DNA of 64,000 bases from Agrilutibacter niabensis (GTDB taxonomy: Bacteria > Pseudomonadota > Gammaproteobacteria > Xanthomonadales > Xanthomonadaceae): assembly GCF_042657165.1 (NCBI RefSeq), contig NZ_JBHSNJ010000013.1, positions 372,001 through 436,000 of the forward strand, written 5' to 3'. The position numbers and the translations under genes were made by a program. The notes under the pieces were generated by a model that saw nothing but the letters and a program-made list of their open reading frames with translations, was not told where the DNA came from and searched no databases. Positions 34,183 through 42,512 of the stretch are shown in pieces; the stretch's first letter is position 1, and each line of letters begins with the position of its first letter.

Positions 34183-35183
34183 ACCAGCGGCACTGGAAGC
34201 AGCGTCCCGAAGGCGGCAGCCGGTTCGCGATCTGGCTGATCCGCACCATCGCCTGCCGCGGCGGCCGCGCGGTCGCCCGCTTGTGCCTGTATCCGATCAC
34301 GCTGTATTTCCTGCTGATGCGCGGCCCCGAACGCCGCGCGTCGCGCGCCTACCTCGAACGCGTGCTACCGACCGCGCCCACGCTGTGGCACAGCGCGCGG
34401 CACATCCACACCTTCGCCTCCACCATCCTCGACCGGGTGTTCCTGCTCATCGGGCAACTGCAGCGCTTCGTGTTCCAGGTGCACGGCATCGACGGGCTGC
34501 ATGCGCAGCTCGACCAGGGCAAGGGCGTGCTGGTGTTCGGCTCGCACCTGGGCAGCTTCGATGCCTTGCGCGTGCTGGCCACGCAACGCCCCGACGTCAA
34601 GGTGCGGGTGCTGCTGGACAAGGCACACAACCCGGCGATGCAGCAGATGCTCGACGCGCTCAATCCGGAACTGGCGGACGGCATCATCGACGCCGGCCAG
34701 CCGGGCACCGCGATCGTGCTGGCGATCCGGCAAGCCCTGGACGAGGGCGCCCTCGTGGCGCTGCTGGTCGACCGCGCGCTGCCGGGCGAATCCGCCATCG
34801 GCGCGCCGCTGCTGGGCGATGAAGCGCGCTTCCCGGTCGCGCCCTGGCTGATCGCTTCGGTGCTGCAGGTCCCGGTGACGCTGGCGTTCGGCCTGTACCG
34901 TGGCGGCAATCGCTACGAACTGGTGTTCGAGGCGTTCAGCGAGCGGATAGAGGTACCGCGCAATAACCGCAATGGTGCATTGTCGGAGTACGTGCACCGC
35001 TATGCCCGGCGCCTGCAGCACCACGCCCAGCGCGCCCCCTACAACTGGTTCAACTTCTACGATTTCTGGCACACCAATGACGCGATGGCCGCTCCCGATG
35101 CGCATGCTTCCGGCGTGCTTGAGACTTCCCGCGATGCTGTCGGCGCTGCTGCTGGCCGGCTCACTGCACGCCGCGTCACCTGA
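34179..35183 (+). CDS. LpxL/HtrB-like lysophospholipid acyltransferase
   Basis: 334 residues. The acyltransferase HX4D motif is HLGSFD at residues 123-128 (VLVFGSHLGSFDALR), followed by VALLVDRALPGESAIGAPLLG. A membrane-near N-terminal helix precedes it. Acyltransferases of this kind in aryl polyene clusters are thought to attach the polyene to a lipid. The last 28 codons overlap the start of the LolA-like gene; the tail beyond NDAMAAPD is not conserved-looking. Confidence 0.88.
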   Translation: MNQRHWKQRPEGGSRFAIWLIRTIACRGGRAVARLCLYPITLYFLLMRGPERRASRAYLERVLPTAPTLWHSARHIHTFASTILDRVFLLIGQLQRFVFQVHGIDGLHAQLDQGKGVLVFGSHLGSFDALRVLATQRPDVKVRVLLDKAHNPAMQQMLDALNPELADGIIDAGQPGTAIVLAIRQALDEGALVALLVDRALPGESAIGAPLLGDEARFPVAPWLIASVLQVPVTLAFGLYRGGNRYELVFEAFSERIEVPRNNRNGALSEYVHRYARRLQHHAQRAPYNWFNFYDFWHTNDAMAAPDAHASGVLETSRDAVGAAAGRLTARRVT

Positions 35184-35766
35184 GCCCCAGCGCGCCGACA
35201 CCGACTGGATCCTCGCGCGATTGGCGCAGCCGGCACCCATGCGCACGTCGTTCGTCGAAGTGCGCAGCTCGAAGCTGCTGAAGAATCCCTTGCGGCTGCA
35301 GGGCGAATACCAGCGTCCGGACGAGGCCACGCTGGTGCGCGAAGTCACCGCGCCCTACCAGGAGAAGACCACCATTCGAGCCGGCGAGGTCGAAGTCGCG
35401 CGCGCCAACAAGCCGCCGCGGCGGTTCTCGCTGGCACGCGTGCCCGAACTGGCCGGCCTGCAGGCGAGCTTCGGCGCGCTGCTGTCGGGCAACCGGCGGC
35501 TGCTGGAACAGCACTACCAGCTCGACACCCAGGGCACGCGCCAGCGCTGGACGATGACCCTGCTGCCCCGGGATGCCGCGATGGCGCGACAGCTGCAGGC
35601 CATCACCCTCTACGGCCGCGGCGCCGAACTGCGCTGCATCGAAACCCAGCCCACCCGCGGTGAAACCCAGCGCACCCTGCTGGCGGGCGCCGCGCGTGCG
35701 GCGGCCGGGATCAACGCGCCCGGCACCCTGGCGACCCTGTGCTATGGCGACGCCAGGGCGCAATGA
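35098..35766 (+). CDS. LolA-like periplasmic outer-membrane lipoprotein carrier
   Basis: 222 residues from the ATG at 35098; later ATGs at 35104 and 35134 are possible. Signal peptide (LRLPAMLSALLLAGSLHAA), then a LolA-like beta domain: LAQPAPMRTSFVEVRSSKLLKNPLRLQGEYQ, VTAPYQEKTTIRAGEVEVARANK and WTMTLLPRDAAMARQLQAITLYGRG. In aryl polyene clusters it is thought to ferry the lipid-linked pigment through the periplasm. Its start lies 86 bases inside the acyltransferase gene and its stop overlaps the exporter start (ATGA). Confidence 0.82.
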   Translation: MRMLPACLRLPAMLSALLLAGSLHAASPEPQRADTDWILARLAQPAPMRTSFVEVRSSKLLKNPLRLQGEYQRPDEATLVREVTAPYQEKTTIRAGEVEVARANKPPRRFSLARVPELAGLQASFGALLSGNRRLLEQHYQLDTQGTRQRWTMTLLPRDAAMARQLQAITLYGRGAELRCIETQPTRGETQRTLLAGAARAAAGINAPGTLATLCYGDARAQ

Positions 35767-38099
35767 CTCCCGCGCGACGACTGATCCTCGCCCTGCTCTG
35801 GCTCGCGGCACTGCTGGTCGCGGGATTCCTGCTGGGCCGGCACCTGGAACTCAGCGGCGACCTGCGCAAGTTCATGCCGGCGCCACAGACTCCCGCGCAG
35901 AAGCTGCTGATCGATGAGCTCGGCGAAGGGCCGGGTTCGCGACTGCTGCTGGTCGCGCTGTCGGGCAGCGACGCGGAAACGCTGGCCGCGCAATCCGGCG
36001 CGTTGCGCGAACAGCTGGCCACGCAGCCGCAGTTCAAGCTGATCGCCAACGGCAGCGAATCCGCGGCCGATGCCATCCCCGAGCACCTGCGCCCGTATCG
36101 CTACCTGCTGTCGCCGACGCTCGACACCCAGCCCTTCGATCGCGCGTTCCTGGGCGGGGAACTGGCGCAGCGCGTGCAGGACCTGGGTTCGCCGGCGTCC
36201 GGCCTGATCGAGCCGCTGCTGCCCAACGACCCCACGCTGGAAACGCTGAAGCTCGCCGAGGCCTGGCAACCCGCGAACGCGCCGCAACGACTGCATGGCG
36301 TGTGGTTCGATCGCAAGGGCCGCGAGGCATTGCTGGCGATCGAAACGCAGGCGGCCGGCTTCGATCCCAAGGGCCAGCAGCGGGCCGTCGATGCGATCCG
36401 TTCCGCGTTCGACGCCGTGCGTGGCACGAGCAACAGCCGACTCACTCTTAGCGGCCCGGGCGCGTTCTCGGTGGAGATCGGCGGCCGTACCGCGCGCGAA
36501 GCCAGCTGGATCGGCACGATCGACAGCCTGATCTTCGCCCTGCTGCTGTGGCTGGCCTATCGCAGCTGGAAGGCGCCGCTGCTGGGCGCTTTGCCGCTGG
36601 CCAGCGGCGGCCTCGCCGGACTGGCCGCGGTCACGGTGTTCTTCGACGGCGTGCATGGCATCACCATCGCCTTCGGCTTCACCCTGATCGGGGTGGCGCA
36701 GGATTATCCGATCCATCTGTTCTCGCACCAGCGCGCCGGCCTGTCGCCGTGGGCGAGCGCGCGGCAGCTGTGGCCGACGCTCGGGACCGGCGTGGCCTCG
36801 ACCTGCATTGCCTATCTCACCTTTCTCGCCTCCGGCGTGGACGGCCTGCAGCAGCTGGCGGTGTTCACGATCTTCGGCCTAGGCGTGGCGGCGCTCGCCA
36901 CCCGCTTCGCGCTGCCCGGCCTGATCGACCCGACCCCGCGTGACGCCGCCGATTCGCCGCGACTGGCGCGCGCGTGGCTGCGGCTGGCGCGCTGGCCGCG
37001 CATCAACGCGATCACTTTCCTGCTGCTCGCCGGCGCGGCGTTTGCGGTGGCCTGGTGGGCGCCCGGCGCGTTCTGGCAGAACGACCTGTCGAAACTCACC
37101 CCGGTGCCTGCGCCCGCGCTCGCCCGCGATGCGCAGTTGCGCGCCGAATTGGGCGCGCCGGACGTGCGCTACCTCATCGCGATCGAGGCGCGCGACGCCG
37201 AAGACGCCCTGCGGGCGCTGGAACGCCTGCAGCCCGCGCTGCAGCAGCTGCGCCGGCAAGGCGCGTTCGATGGCTACGATTCCGCCGCGCGCTACCTGCC
37301 GAGCCAGGCGACGCAGCGCGCGCGCCAGGCGAAGTTGCCGGAGCGCGCGGCGATGCAGCGCACCTTCAATGCCGCCGTCGAGGCCAGCCCGTTCGCGCGC
37401 GATGCATTCACCGGCTTCATCGACGACGTCGCGACGGCCAAGGCCGCGGCCCCGCTCACGGTGGCCGGACTCGAGGGCACGCCGCTCGCCGCGAGCGTGG
37501 GCAGCCTGCTGTTGCAGCGTGGCGACCACGTCACCGCGCTGGTGTCATTGAGCGGGCTGGACGATCCCGGTGCGGTCGATCGCGTCGCCCGCCGCCATGG
37601 CGCGCAGCTGCTCGACCTCAAGCAGGCCTCCGAGTCGCTCGTCGCGGCGTACCGCCAACGGGTGCTGTGGGCGCTCGCCTTCGCCGCGGTACTGCTGGCC
37701 GCGACCGTGTGGTTCGCGCTGCGCACGCCACGCCGCGTGCTGCGGGTGCTGGCGCCGATGGCGCTGACCACGCTGCTGATCCTGGCAGTGCTGCGCGGGC
37801 TGGGCGTGGAGCTCAACCTGTTCCACCTGGTCGCATTGATCCTCGCCGCCGGGCTCGGCCTAGACTACGCGCTGTTCTTCGACCATGCCGGCGACGAACG
37901 CGCCGAGCAGCTGCGCACCCTGCATGCGGTGATCGTCTGCAGCCTGACCACGCTGCTGGTGTTCTCGCTGCTGGCACTGTCGTCGATCCCGGTGCTGCGC
38001 GCGATCGGATCCACGGTAGCGCTGGGTGTGCTGTGCAATTTCGTGCTGGCCCTGCTGATCACTCGCCAGCGCGTGAGCGCGGCAGGCGACGCCGCATGA
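35763..38099 (+). CDS. RND/MMPL-type exporter of the pigment locus
   Basis: 778 residues. A first helix, a large periplasmic domain (residues about 25-250), a six-helix block (IDSLIFALLLWLAYRSW ... FALPGLIDP), a second periplasmic domain and a second six-helix block ending LGVLCNFVLALLITRQRVS. Motifs GVAQDYPIHLFSHQRAG and AAGLGLDYALFFDHAGDER, each with Asp/His in the membrane, match MMPL-like exporters of aryl polyene clusters. It would move the lipid-attached polyene across the inner membrane. Four-base overlaps on both sides. Confidence 0.9.
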   Translation: MTPARRLILALLWLAALLVAGFLLGRHLELSGDLRKFMPAPQTPAQKLLIDELGEGPGSRLLLVALSGSDAETLAAQSGALREQLATQPQFKLIANGSESAADAIPEHLRPYRYLLSPTLDTQPFDRAFLGGELAQRVQDLGSPASGLIEPLLPNDPTLETLKLAEAWQPANAPQRLHGVWFDRKGREALLAIETQAAGFDPKGQQRAVDAIRSAFDAVRGTSNSRLTLSGPGAFSVEIGGRTAREASWIGTIDSLIFALLLWLAYRSWKAPLLGALPLASGGLAGLAAVTVFFDGVHGITIAFGFTLIGVAQDYPIHLFSHQRAGLSPWASARQLWPTLGTGVASTCIAYLTFLASGVDGLQQLAVFTIFGLGVAALATRFALPGLIDPTPRDAADSPRLARAWLRLARWPRINAITFLLLAGAAFAVAWWAPGAFWQNDLSKLTPVPAPALARDAQLRAELGAPDVRYLIAIEARDAEDALRALERLQPALQQLRRQGAFDGYDSAARYLPSQATQRARQAKLPERAAMQRTFNAAVEASPFARDAFTGFIDDVATAKAAAPLTVAGLEGTPLAASVGSLLLQRGDHVTALVSLSGLDDPGAVDRVARRHGAQLLDLKQASESLVAAYRQRVLWALAFAAVLLAATVWFALRTPRRVLRVLAPMALTTLLILAVLRGLGVELNLFHLVALILAAGLGLDYALFFDHAGDERAEQLRTLHAVIVCSLTTLLVFSLLALSSIPVLRAIGSTVALGVLCNFVLALLITRQRVSAAGDAA

Positions 38100-38545
38100 T
38101 CGGGCGCGAGGAAATCCTCACGCTGATCCCCCACCAGGGCGCGATGTGCCTGTGGGACGAAGTCGCCGCGTGGGACGCGCAGCGCATCAGCCTGCGTGCC
38201 GGCAACCATCGCGACCCCGCGCACCCGCTGCGCAGCGATGGCCAGCTGCGGGCCGTGCACCTGTGCGAATACGGCGCGCAGGCGATGGCCGTCCACGGTG
38301 GCCTGCGCGCGCGCGCTGCCGGCAGCGTCGCGCGTGCGGGCGTGCTGGTCGCGCTGCGTGGCGTCACCCTCCACGCCAGCCGCATCGACGACCTAGCCGG
38401 CGCGCTCGAGTGCGAGGCGCAGGTGCTGGTGGAAAGCGAACACAGCCAGCAGTACGAATTCCGCATCACCCACGCCGGCGCGCTGCTGGCCGAGGGGCGT
38501 GCGGCCGTGATTCTGCAAGGATCCCCGCAGGGAGTAGCACCATGA
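38096..38545 (+). CDS. Second hotdog dehydratase-like protein (ApeP-like)
   Basis: 149 residues. The N-terminal segment TLIPHQGAMCLWDEV and HLCEYGAQAMAVHGGL are the hotdog-fold signature of the ApeP-type dehydratase partner in aryl polyene pathways, with the His in IPHQGAM as candidate catalytic residue. It may act with the compact dehydratase at 33898. It overlaps the exporter and the ketoreductase by four bases each. Confidence 0.85.
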   Translation: MIGREEILTLIPHQGAMCLWDEVAAWDAQRISLRAGNHRDPAHPLRSDGQLRAVHLCEYGAQAMAVHGGLRARAAGSVARAGVLVALRGVTLHASRIDDLAGALECEAQVLVESEHSQQYEFRITHAGALLAEGRAAVILQGSPQGVAP

Positions 38546-39273
38546 ACGACACGCGCAGGCGGGCCCTGGTCACCGGCGGCAGCGGCGATCTCGGCGGCGC
38601 GATCTGCCTGCAGTTGGCCGCAGCGGGGCTGCATGTCGTCGTGCATGCCAACCGCAACCTCGATCGCGCCGAATCCGTGGCTGCGCGGATCCGCGAAGCC
38701 GGCGGTGATGCCGAAGCCGTGGCGTTCGATGTCGCCGATGGCGACGCCTCGCGTTCGGCCATCGAACACCTGCTCGCGTCCGGTCCGATCCAGGTCGTGG
38801 TCAACAACGCCGGCATCCACGACGACGCGCCGATGGCGGGAATGTCCGAGGCGCAATGGAAGCGCGTCATCGACGTTTCGCTGCACGGCTTCTTCCACGT
38901 CACCCAGCCATTGCTGCTGCCGATGGCGCGCACGCGCTGGGGGCGCATCGTCAGCGTGTCGAGCGTGGCCGCGGTGCTCGGCAACCGTGGGCAGACGAAC
39001 TACGCCGCGGCCAAGGCCGCGCTGCACGGGGCGACCAAGTCGCTCGCGCGCGAGATGGCCTCGCGCGGGATCACCGCCAATGTCGTCGCCCCCGGGGTGA
39101 TCGCCGGGCGCATGGCGCAGGAAACCTTCACCGAAGACGCCATCCGGCAGCTGGTGCCGGCCGCGCGCGCCGGCCGCCCCGACGAGGTGGCGGCGCTGGT
39201 CGCCTTCCTGTGTTCGGAGGCTGCGGGCTACATCAACGGCCAGGTGATCGGCATCGATGGCGGCATGAGCTGA
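38542..39273 (+). CDS. 3-oxoacyl-ACP reductase (FabG/ApeQ-like SDR)
   Basis: 243-residue short-chain dehydrogenase. Cofactor loop VTGGSGDLGGAI, VNNAGIHDD, catalytic Ser in RIVSVSSVAAVLG, YAAAK (Tyr/Lys pair NYAAAKAALHGATKSLA) and the C-terminal GYINGQVIGIDGGMS. It would reduce the beta-keto group during polyene extension with NADPH. It is the last gene of a tightly coupled plus-strand run starting at 33898. Confidence 0.94.
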   Translation: MNDTRRRALVTGGSGDLGGAICLQLAAAGLHVVVHANRNLDRAESVAARIREAGGDAEAVAFDVADGDASRSAIEHLLASGPIQVVVNNAGIHDDAPMAGMSEAQWKRVIDVSLHGFFHVTQPLLLPMARTRWGRIVSVSSVAAVLGNRGQTNYAAAKAALHGATKSLAREMASRGITANVVAPGVIAGRMAQETFTEDAIRQLVPAARAGRPDEVAALVAFLCSEAAGYINGQVIGIDGGMS

Positions 39274-39315
39274 TCCCAGCCCGTTCGCGGTCCCAGGCGA
39301 GTTGCGTGGCAGGCA

Positions 39316-39376
39316 AAAGCTGAACCGTTTCGGGAGCCCGCGTCTCCGGGGAGTTTTTGACGCATGATTCAGCTTT
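39316..39376. other. Inverted repeat with inner T-tract after the ketoreductase gene
   Basis: AAAGCTGAA (39316-39324) and TTCAGCTTT (39368-39376) enclose a small GC-rich stem and a TTTTT tract at 39354-39358. It lies between the ketoreductase stop and the lipoprotein start. It could be a terminator for the pigment run or a structured leader of the lipoprotein gene. Confidence 0.35.
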
Positions 39377-39416
39377 GCCGGCGGAACATCGCTGCCACCA
39401 ACCGGTGAGGTGACTT

Positions 39417-39875
39417 ATGCGTAGTGGACTGCCCTTGCTGCTGTTGGCCCTGCTGGCCGGCTGCGCCAGCACTTCCCAGGTCATGGTCGGCCAGGCCCGG
39501 CCGCCGATCACGCCGGACCAGGTCCGGATCTACAACCAGCCTCCGCCGCACTACGAGGAAGTCGCGATGCTGGAGACGCAGAGCGGCGGCTTTACCTACG
39601 GCGAGCAGAAAAAGATGGACGAAGTGTTGGCCAACCTGCGCAAGTCCGCCGCCGCGCTGGGCGCCAACGGCGTGCTGCTGCAGGGCCATGGCAACGCCTA
39701 CAGCGGGGGTGGCGTTGGTGTCGGCGTCGGCGGGACGAACTACGGGGGCCACAGCAGCACCGGCGTCGGCGTCGGATTCAATATCAGCCCGTCGCCCAAG
39801 CACGCGAGTGCCATGGCGATCTGGGTCGATCCGAACGTGCCGAACATGCCGAGCGAGGCGCCGACCACGCCCTAG
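39417..39875 (+). CDS. Small glycine-rich lipoprotein within the pigment locus
   Basis: 152 residues. Lipobox LLAGC at residues 12-16 (LLLLALLAGCAST). A soluble domain (YEEVAMLETQSGGFTYGEQKKMDEVLANLRKSAAALGANGVLL) follows, then a Gly/Val repeat (GVGVGVGGTNYGG). The ATG at 39417 follows GGTGAGG. Such lipoproteins are widespread and unrelated to pigment synthesis as far as known, so its place between ketoreductase and flavoprotein may be coincidence. Convergent with the flavoprotein gene. Confidence 0.72.
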   Translation: MRSGLPLLLLALLAGCASTSQVMVGQARPPITPDQVRIYNQPPPHYEEVAMLETQSGGFTYGEQKKMDEVLANLRKSAAALGANGVLLQGHGNAYSGGGVGVGVGGTNYGGHSSTGVGVGFNISPSPKHASAMAIWVDPNVPNMPSEAPTTP

Positions 39876-39912
39876 GGTGGTCGCGCCTGCGGGCAGTCAG
39901 CACCAGGCACGG

Positions 39913-41610
39913 CTAGTCGTCGGCCAGCACCGTTTGCGCTTCCTGCGCCTGCATCGTTTCGGCGCCGTACCACGGTGGTGAGAGCGCGCTTGGAATGCGC
40001 TCACCGGTCGCGGCACTCGCGGGCGTCTCCAGTAGTGCCGCCAGCCCGTGATCGCCGATGCCCGGATGCAGCGCGCGCGCCTCTTGCAGCATCTCCGCAG
40101 CCAGCCAGCGCATGCGCTCGACGTTGCCGCGGATGCGCTGCGCGAAGGCGGCATCGTCCAGGGTGTCGTTCAACGCCCGGTTCATCTCGTGGAACCAGTC
40201 GATCGAATACTGGTCGAGGAAGCGTCGGTCGGGCGCGGACGGTTCGCCGGGCACCGCGGCGCCGTTGCACCGGTACCAGTCGTGCAGCAGGGCCTGCATG
40301 GCGAGGTTCAGTGCGCGCGCGGCGCCGAACTCCTCGCGTAGCCGGCCCAGCATCGCGATGTCGGCCAGGCGGCCGGCGAAGAACAGCGGCGCCAGCAACG
40401 ACCAGTAGAAGGTGTAGTCCCAGATCACCTTCAGCGGCAGCACCTGGGCGTCGCCGAACAGCGGGTACTGGTCCTGGTAGAGGGTCAGTGCGTTTTCGTA
40501 GAAGGACAGGTACAGCTGCTGGTAGATGTCGGCGTAGGGCGCGAACGGTTGCCCGCGGCGGTCGCGGGCGATCAGTTCGCAGATGTAGGTGTTGGCGATC
40601 GCGATGAAATCGCTGCCCGGCGAATAGAACGGATCCAGGAACAGGCCGGCATCGCCGGTCAGCGCCCAGCGATCGGCGGAGAACACCTGCCGGCAGCCGT
40701 GGGAGAAGTCGCGCAGGAACAGGAAGTCCTGCAACCGGTGCGCGGGTGTGTCCACCGCCGCGGCGACGCCGGGCTGGTGCTCGCGCAGCCAGGCCATGGC
40801 CTTCTCGTGCGTATTCATCGTCTCCAGCGGATGCATCGCGGCGTCGCAGACGATGCCCAGCGAGTGCGCATCCGACGCCAGCGGGATCAGCCAGAACCAG
40901 TAGCCCGGACCGCACATGTGGTTGGTCGAACGCCAGCGCGCCGGTGGCGTGCAGCGCTGCAGCCATTGCGCGTCGCTGGACCAATGCTGCGGTTCGATGT
41001 GGCCATCGACGCGCCACCACACCGCGTTGGCATCATGCGCGTTGTCCTGGGCAAGCCCGAGCTTGCGCTTGAGCAGGCCGGCGCGGCCGGAAGCATCGAC
41101 CAGCCAGCGCGCCGTCAGCGTGCGCGCCTCGCCGTGGTGTTGGTAGTGCGCCGCATGCAGGCCGTCGTCGTCGCCGATGTCGAAGCTGCGCACGCTCGCG
41201 CCGTCGCGGAAGTCCACGCCCAGCGCGCGCGCCTGTTCGCCGAGGAAATTCTCGAAGCGGCCCCGGTCGAGCTGCCAGGACGGCGTGGGCAGCAGCTGGC
41301 TGACGCCCAGTTCGCAGCAGCGGTCCAGGTCGGTGCGGCCTTCGCTGAAGAAGAAGCGGAAGCCGAACTTGCGCAGCTGCTGGCTCTCCAGGTGTTCGTG
41401 GAAGCCGAGCACCTGCGAGAAGTAGTGCGCGCCGATCTCCACCGTCGACTCGCCGACCTTGAACGCGGCTTCGCGCACCGGGTGCGTGCCGCGTTCCAGC
41501 ACCACGACCCGGAGCGAGGGGTCGCGCTGCTTCAACTGGATGGCGAGGGAGAGGCCGGCCAGACCGCCGCCGAGGATGAGGACATCGCAGTCAGCGGCGG
41601 CAGCGTGCAT
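39913..41610 (-). CDS. Second flavin-dependent halogenase-like oxidoreductase
   Basis: 565 residues. FAD loop CDVLILGGGLAGLSLAIQ, FKVGESTVEIGAHYFSQVLG (GESTxE motif), LRKFGFRFFFSEG with a Lys near the position of the halogenase catalytic Lys, LVDASGRAGLLKRK, the WxWxIP-type GYWFWLIPLASDAHSLGIV and GDAGLFLDPFYSPGSDFIAI. Longer than the flavoprotein at 31219 by about 75 residues, mostly at the C-terminus. Halogenase, hydroxylase or desaturase of the aryl polyene are all possible. Starts one base after the glycosyltransferase stop. Confidence 0.82.
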   Translation of the reverse strand: MHAAAADCDVLILGGGLAGLSLAIQLKQRDPSLRVVVLERGTHPVREAAFKVGESTVEIGAHYFSQVLGFHEHLESQQLRKFGFRFFFSEGRTDLDRCCELGVSQLLPTPSWQLDRGRFENFLGEQARALGVDFRDGASVRSFDIGDDDGLHAAHYQHHGEARTLTARWLVDASGRAGLLKRKLGLAQDNAHDANAVWWRVDGHIEPQHWSSDAQWLQRCTPPARWRSTNHMCGPGYWFWLIPLASDAHSLGIVCDAAMHPLETMNTHEKAMAWLREHQPGVAAAVDTPAHRLQDFLFLRDFSHGCRQVFSADRWALTGDAGLFLDPFYSPGSDFIAIANTYICELIARDRRGQPFAPYADIYQQLYLSFYENALTLYQDQYPLFGDAQVLPLKVIWDYTFYWSLLAPLFFAGRLADIAMLGRLREEFGAARALNLAMQALLHDWYRCNGAAVPGEPSAPDRRFLDQYSIDWFHEMNRALNDTLDDAAFAQRIRGNVERMRWLAAEMLQEARALHPGIGDHGLAALLETPASAATGERIPSALSPPWYGAETMQAQEAQTVLADD

Positions 41611-41611
41611 G

Positions 41612-42418
41612 TCAGGCCGGCATGTCGTGGGGAGAGGAGGTGGCCAGTTCGCCCTGCGGATCGTGGATCAGCGGCGGATGCGCGCGCGTGCGGCGGTACT
41701 CGGCAACCACGTTGCCATGGCCCCACACCTGGGCCACCACGTGCGAGGTGATGCGGTACAGGTCCTGCAACGGGCGGAAGTGGCTCTTGCGGAACTGCGG
41801 CGCGTCGGCGGCCGCGTCCTGGTAGCGCGATTCGATCGGCACCGACACGCAACGCACGCCCAGCGTGCGCGCCGCGGTGATCAGCAGCTGCGCCTCGTAG
41901 ACGAAATCCTCGCCGGGCACGTCGCCCAGCGCGGCGACGCTGGCCGGATAGAAGCGCTGGCCGCTCTGGCTGTCGGCGATGCGGAAGCCGCAGCCCCAGC
42001 CGATGCCCCAGTCGCCGAATTCGTTGGCCAGGCGCCGGTAGAGCGGCTGCGACGCGCGCTTGCGCAGGCGTGCACCGATGACGATGTGGCCGGGGTAGTG
42101 GTCGGCGGCGTCGAGCAGGCGCGGAATGTCGGCGGCATCGTGCTGGCCGTCGCCGTCCATGGTGATCACGCCGCTGGCGCCCCGGCGCAGGGCCTCGGCG
42201 AAGCCGTCGCGCAGGCCTGCACCCTTGCCCATGCGCTGCTCGTGGCGCAGCACGGTGACGGGCAGGTCGGCGATGCGCTCGGCGGTGCCGTCGTCGGAAC
42301 CATCGTCGACGACGATCACGTTGTCGCATTCGCGCAGCGCGCCCTGCACCACGTCGCGGATGCGCAGCGCCTCGTTGAGCGCGGGGATGACGATGTAGAC
42401 GGTGGTGCGGTCGATCAC
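41612..42418 (-). CDS. Family 2 glycosyltransferase (DPM1-like)
   Basis: 268 residues from a GTG at 42418, chosen because the family N-terminus TTVYIVIPALNEALRI begins there and AGGAAGGA lies seven bases upstream; no ATG is available. Donor-site motifs: VIVVDDGSDDGTAERI, VITMDGDGQHDAADIPRL (DxD-like) and GIGWGCGFRIADSQSGQRFYP. Enzymes of this kind transfer a sugar from a nucleotide or polyprenol donor; in aryl polyene loci they are thought to modify the lipid-linked pigment. Confidence 0.88.
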   Translation of the reverse strand: MIDRTTVYIVIPALNEALRIRDVVQGALRECDNVIVVDDGSDDGTAERIADLPVTVLRHEQRMGKGAGLRDGFAEALRRGASGVITMDGDGQHDAADIPRLLDAADHYPGHIVIGARLRKRASQPLYRRLANEFGDWGIGWGCGFRIADSQSGQRFYPASVAALGDVPGEDFVYEAQLLITAARTLGVRCVSVPIESRYQDAAADAPQFRKSHFRPLQDLYRITSHVVAQVWGHGNVVAEYRRTRAHPPLIHDPQGELATSSPHDMPA

Positions 42419-42512
42419 GTGTCCTTCCTGCCTGAACCTGTGCGGTGTGACGCCCTGCTGCTGCAACTGGCTTTTACCCGATCCATTGTGATGCTGTGAT
42501 CGGAGCCGGCGC

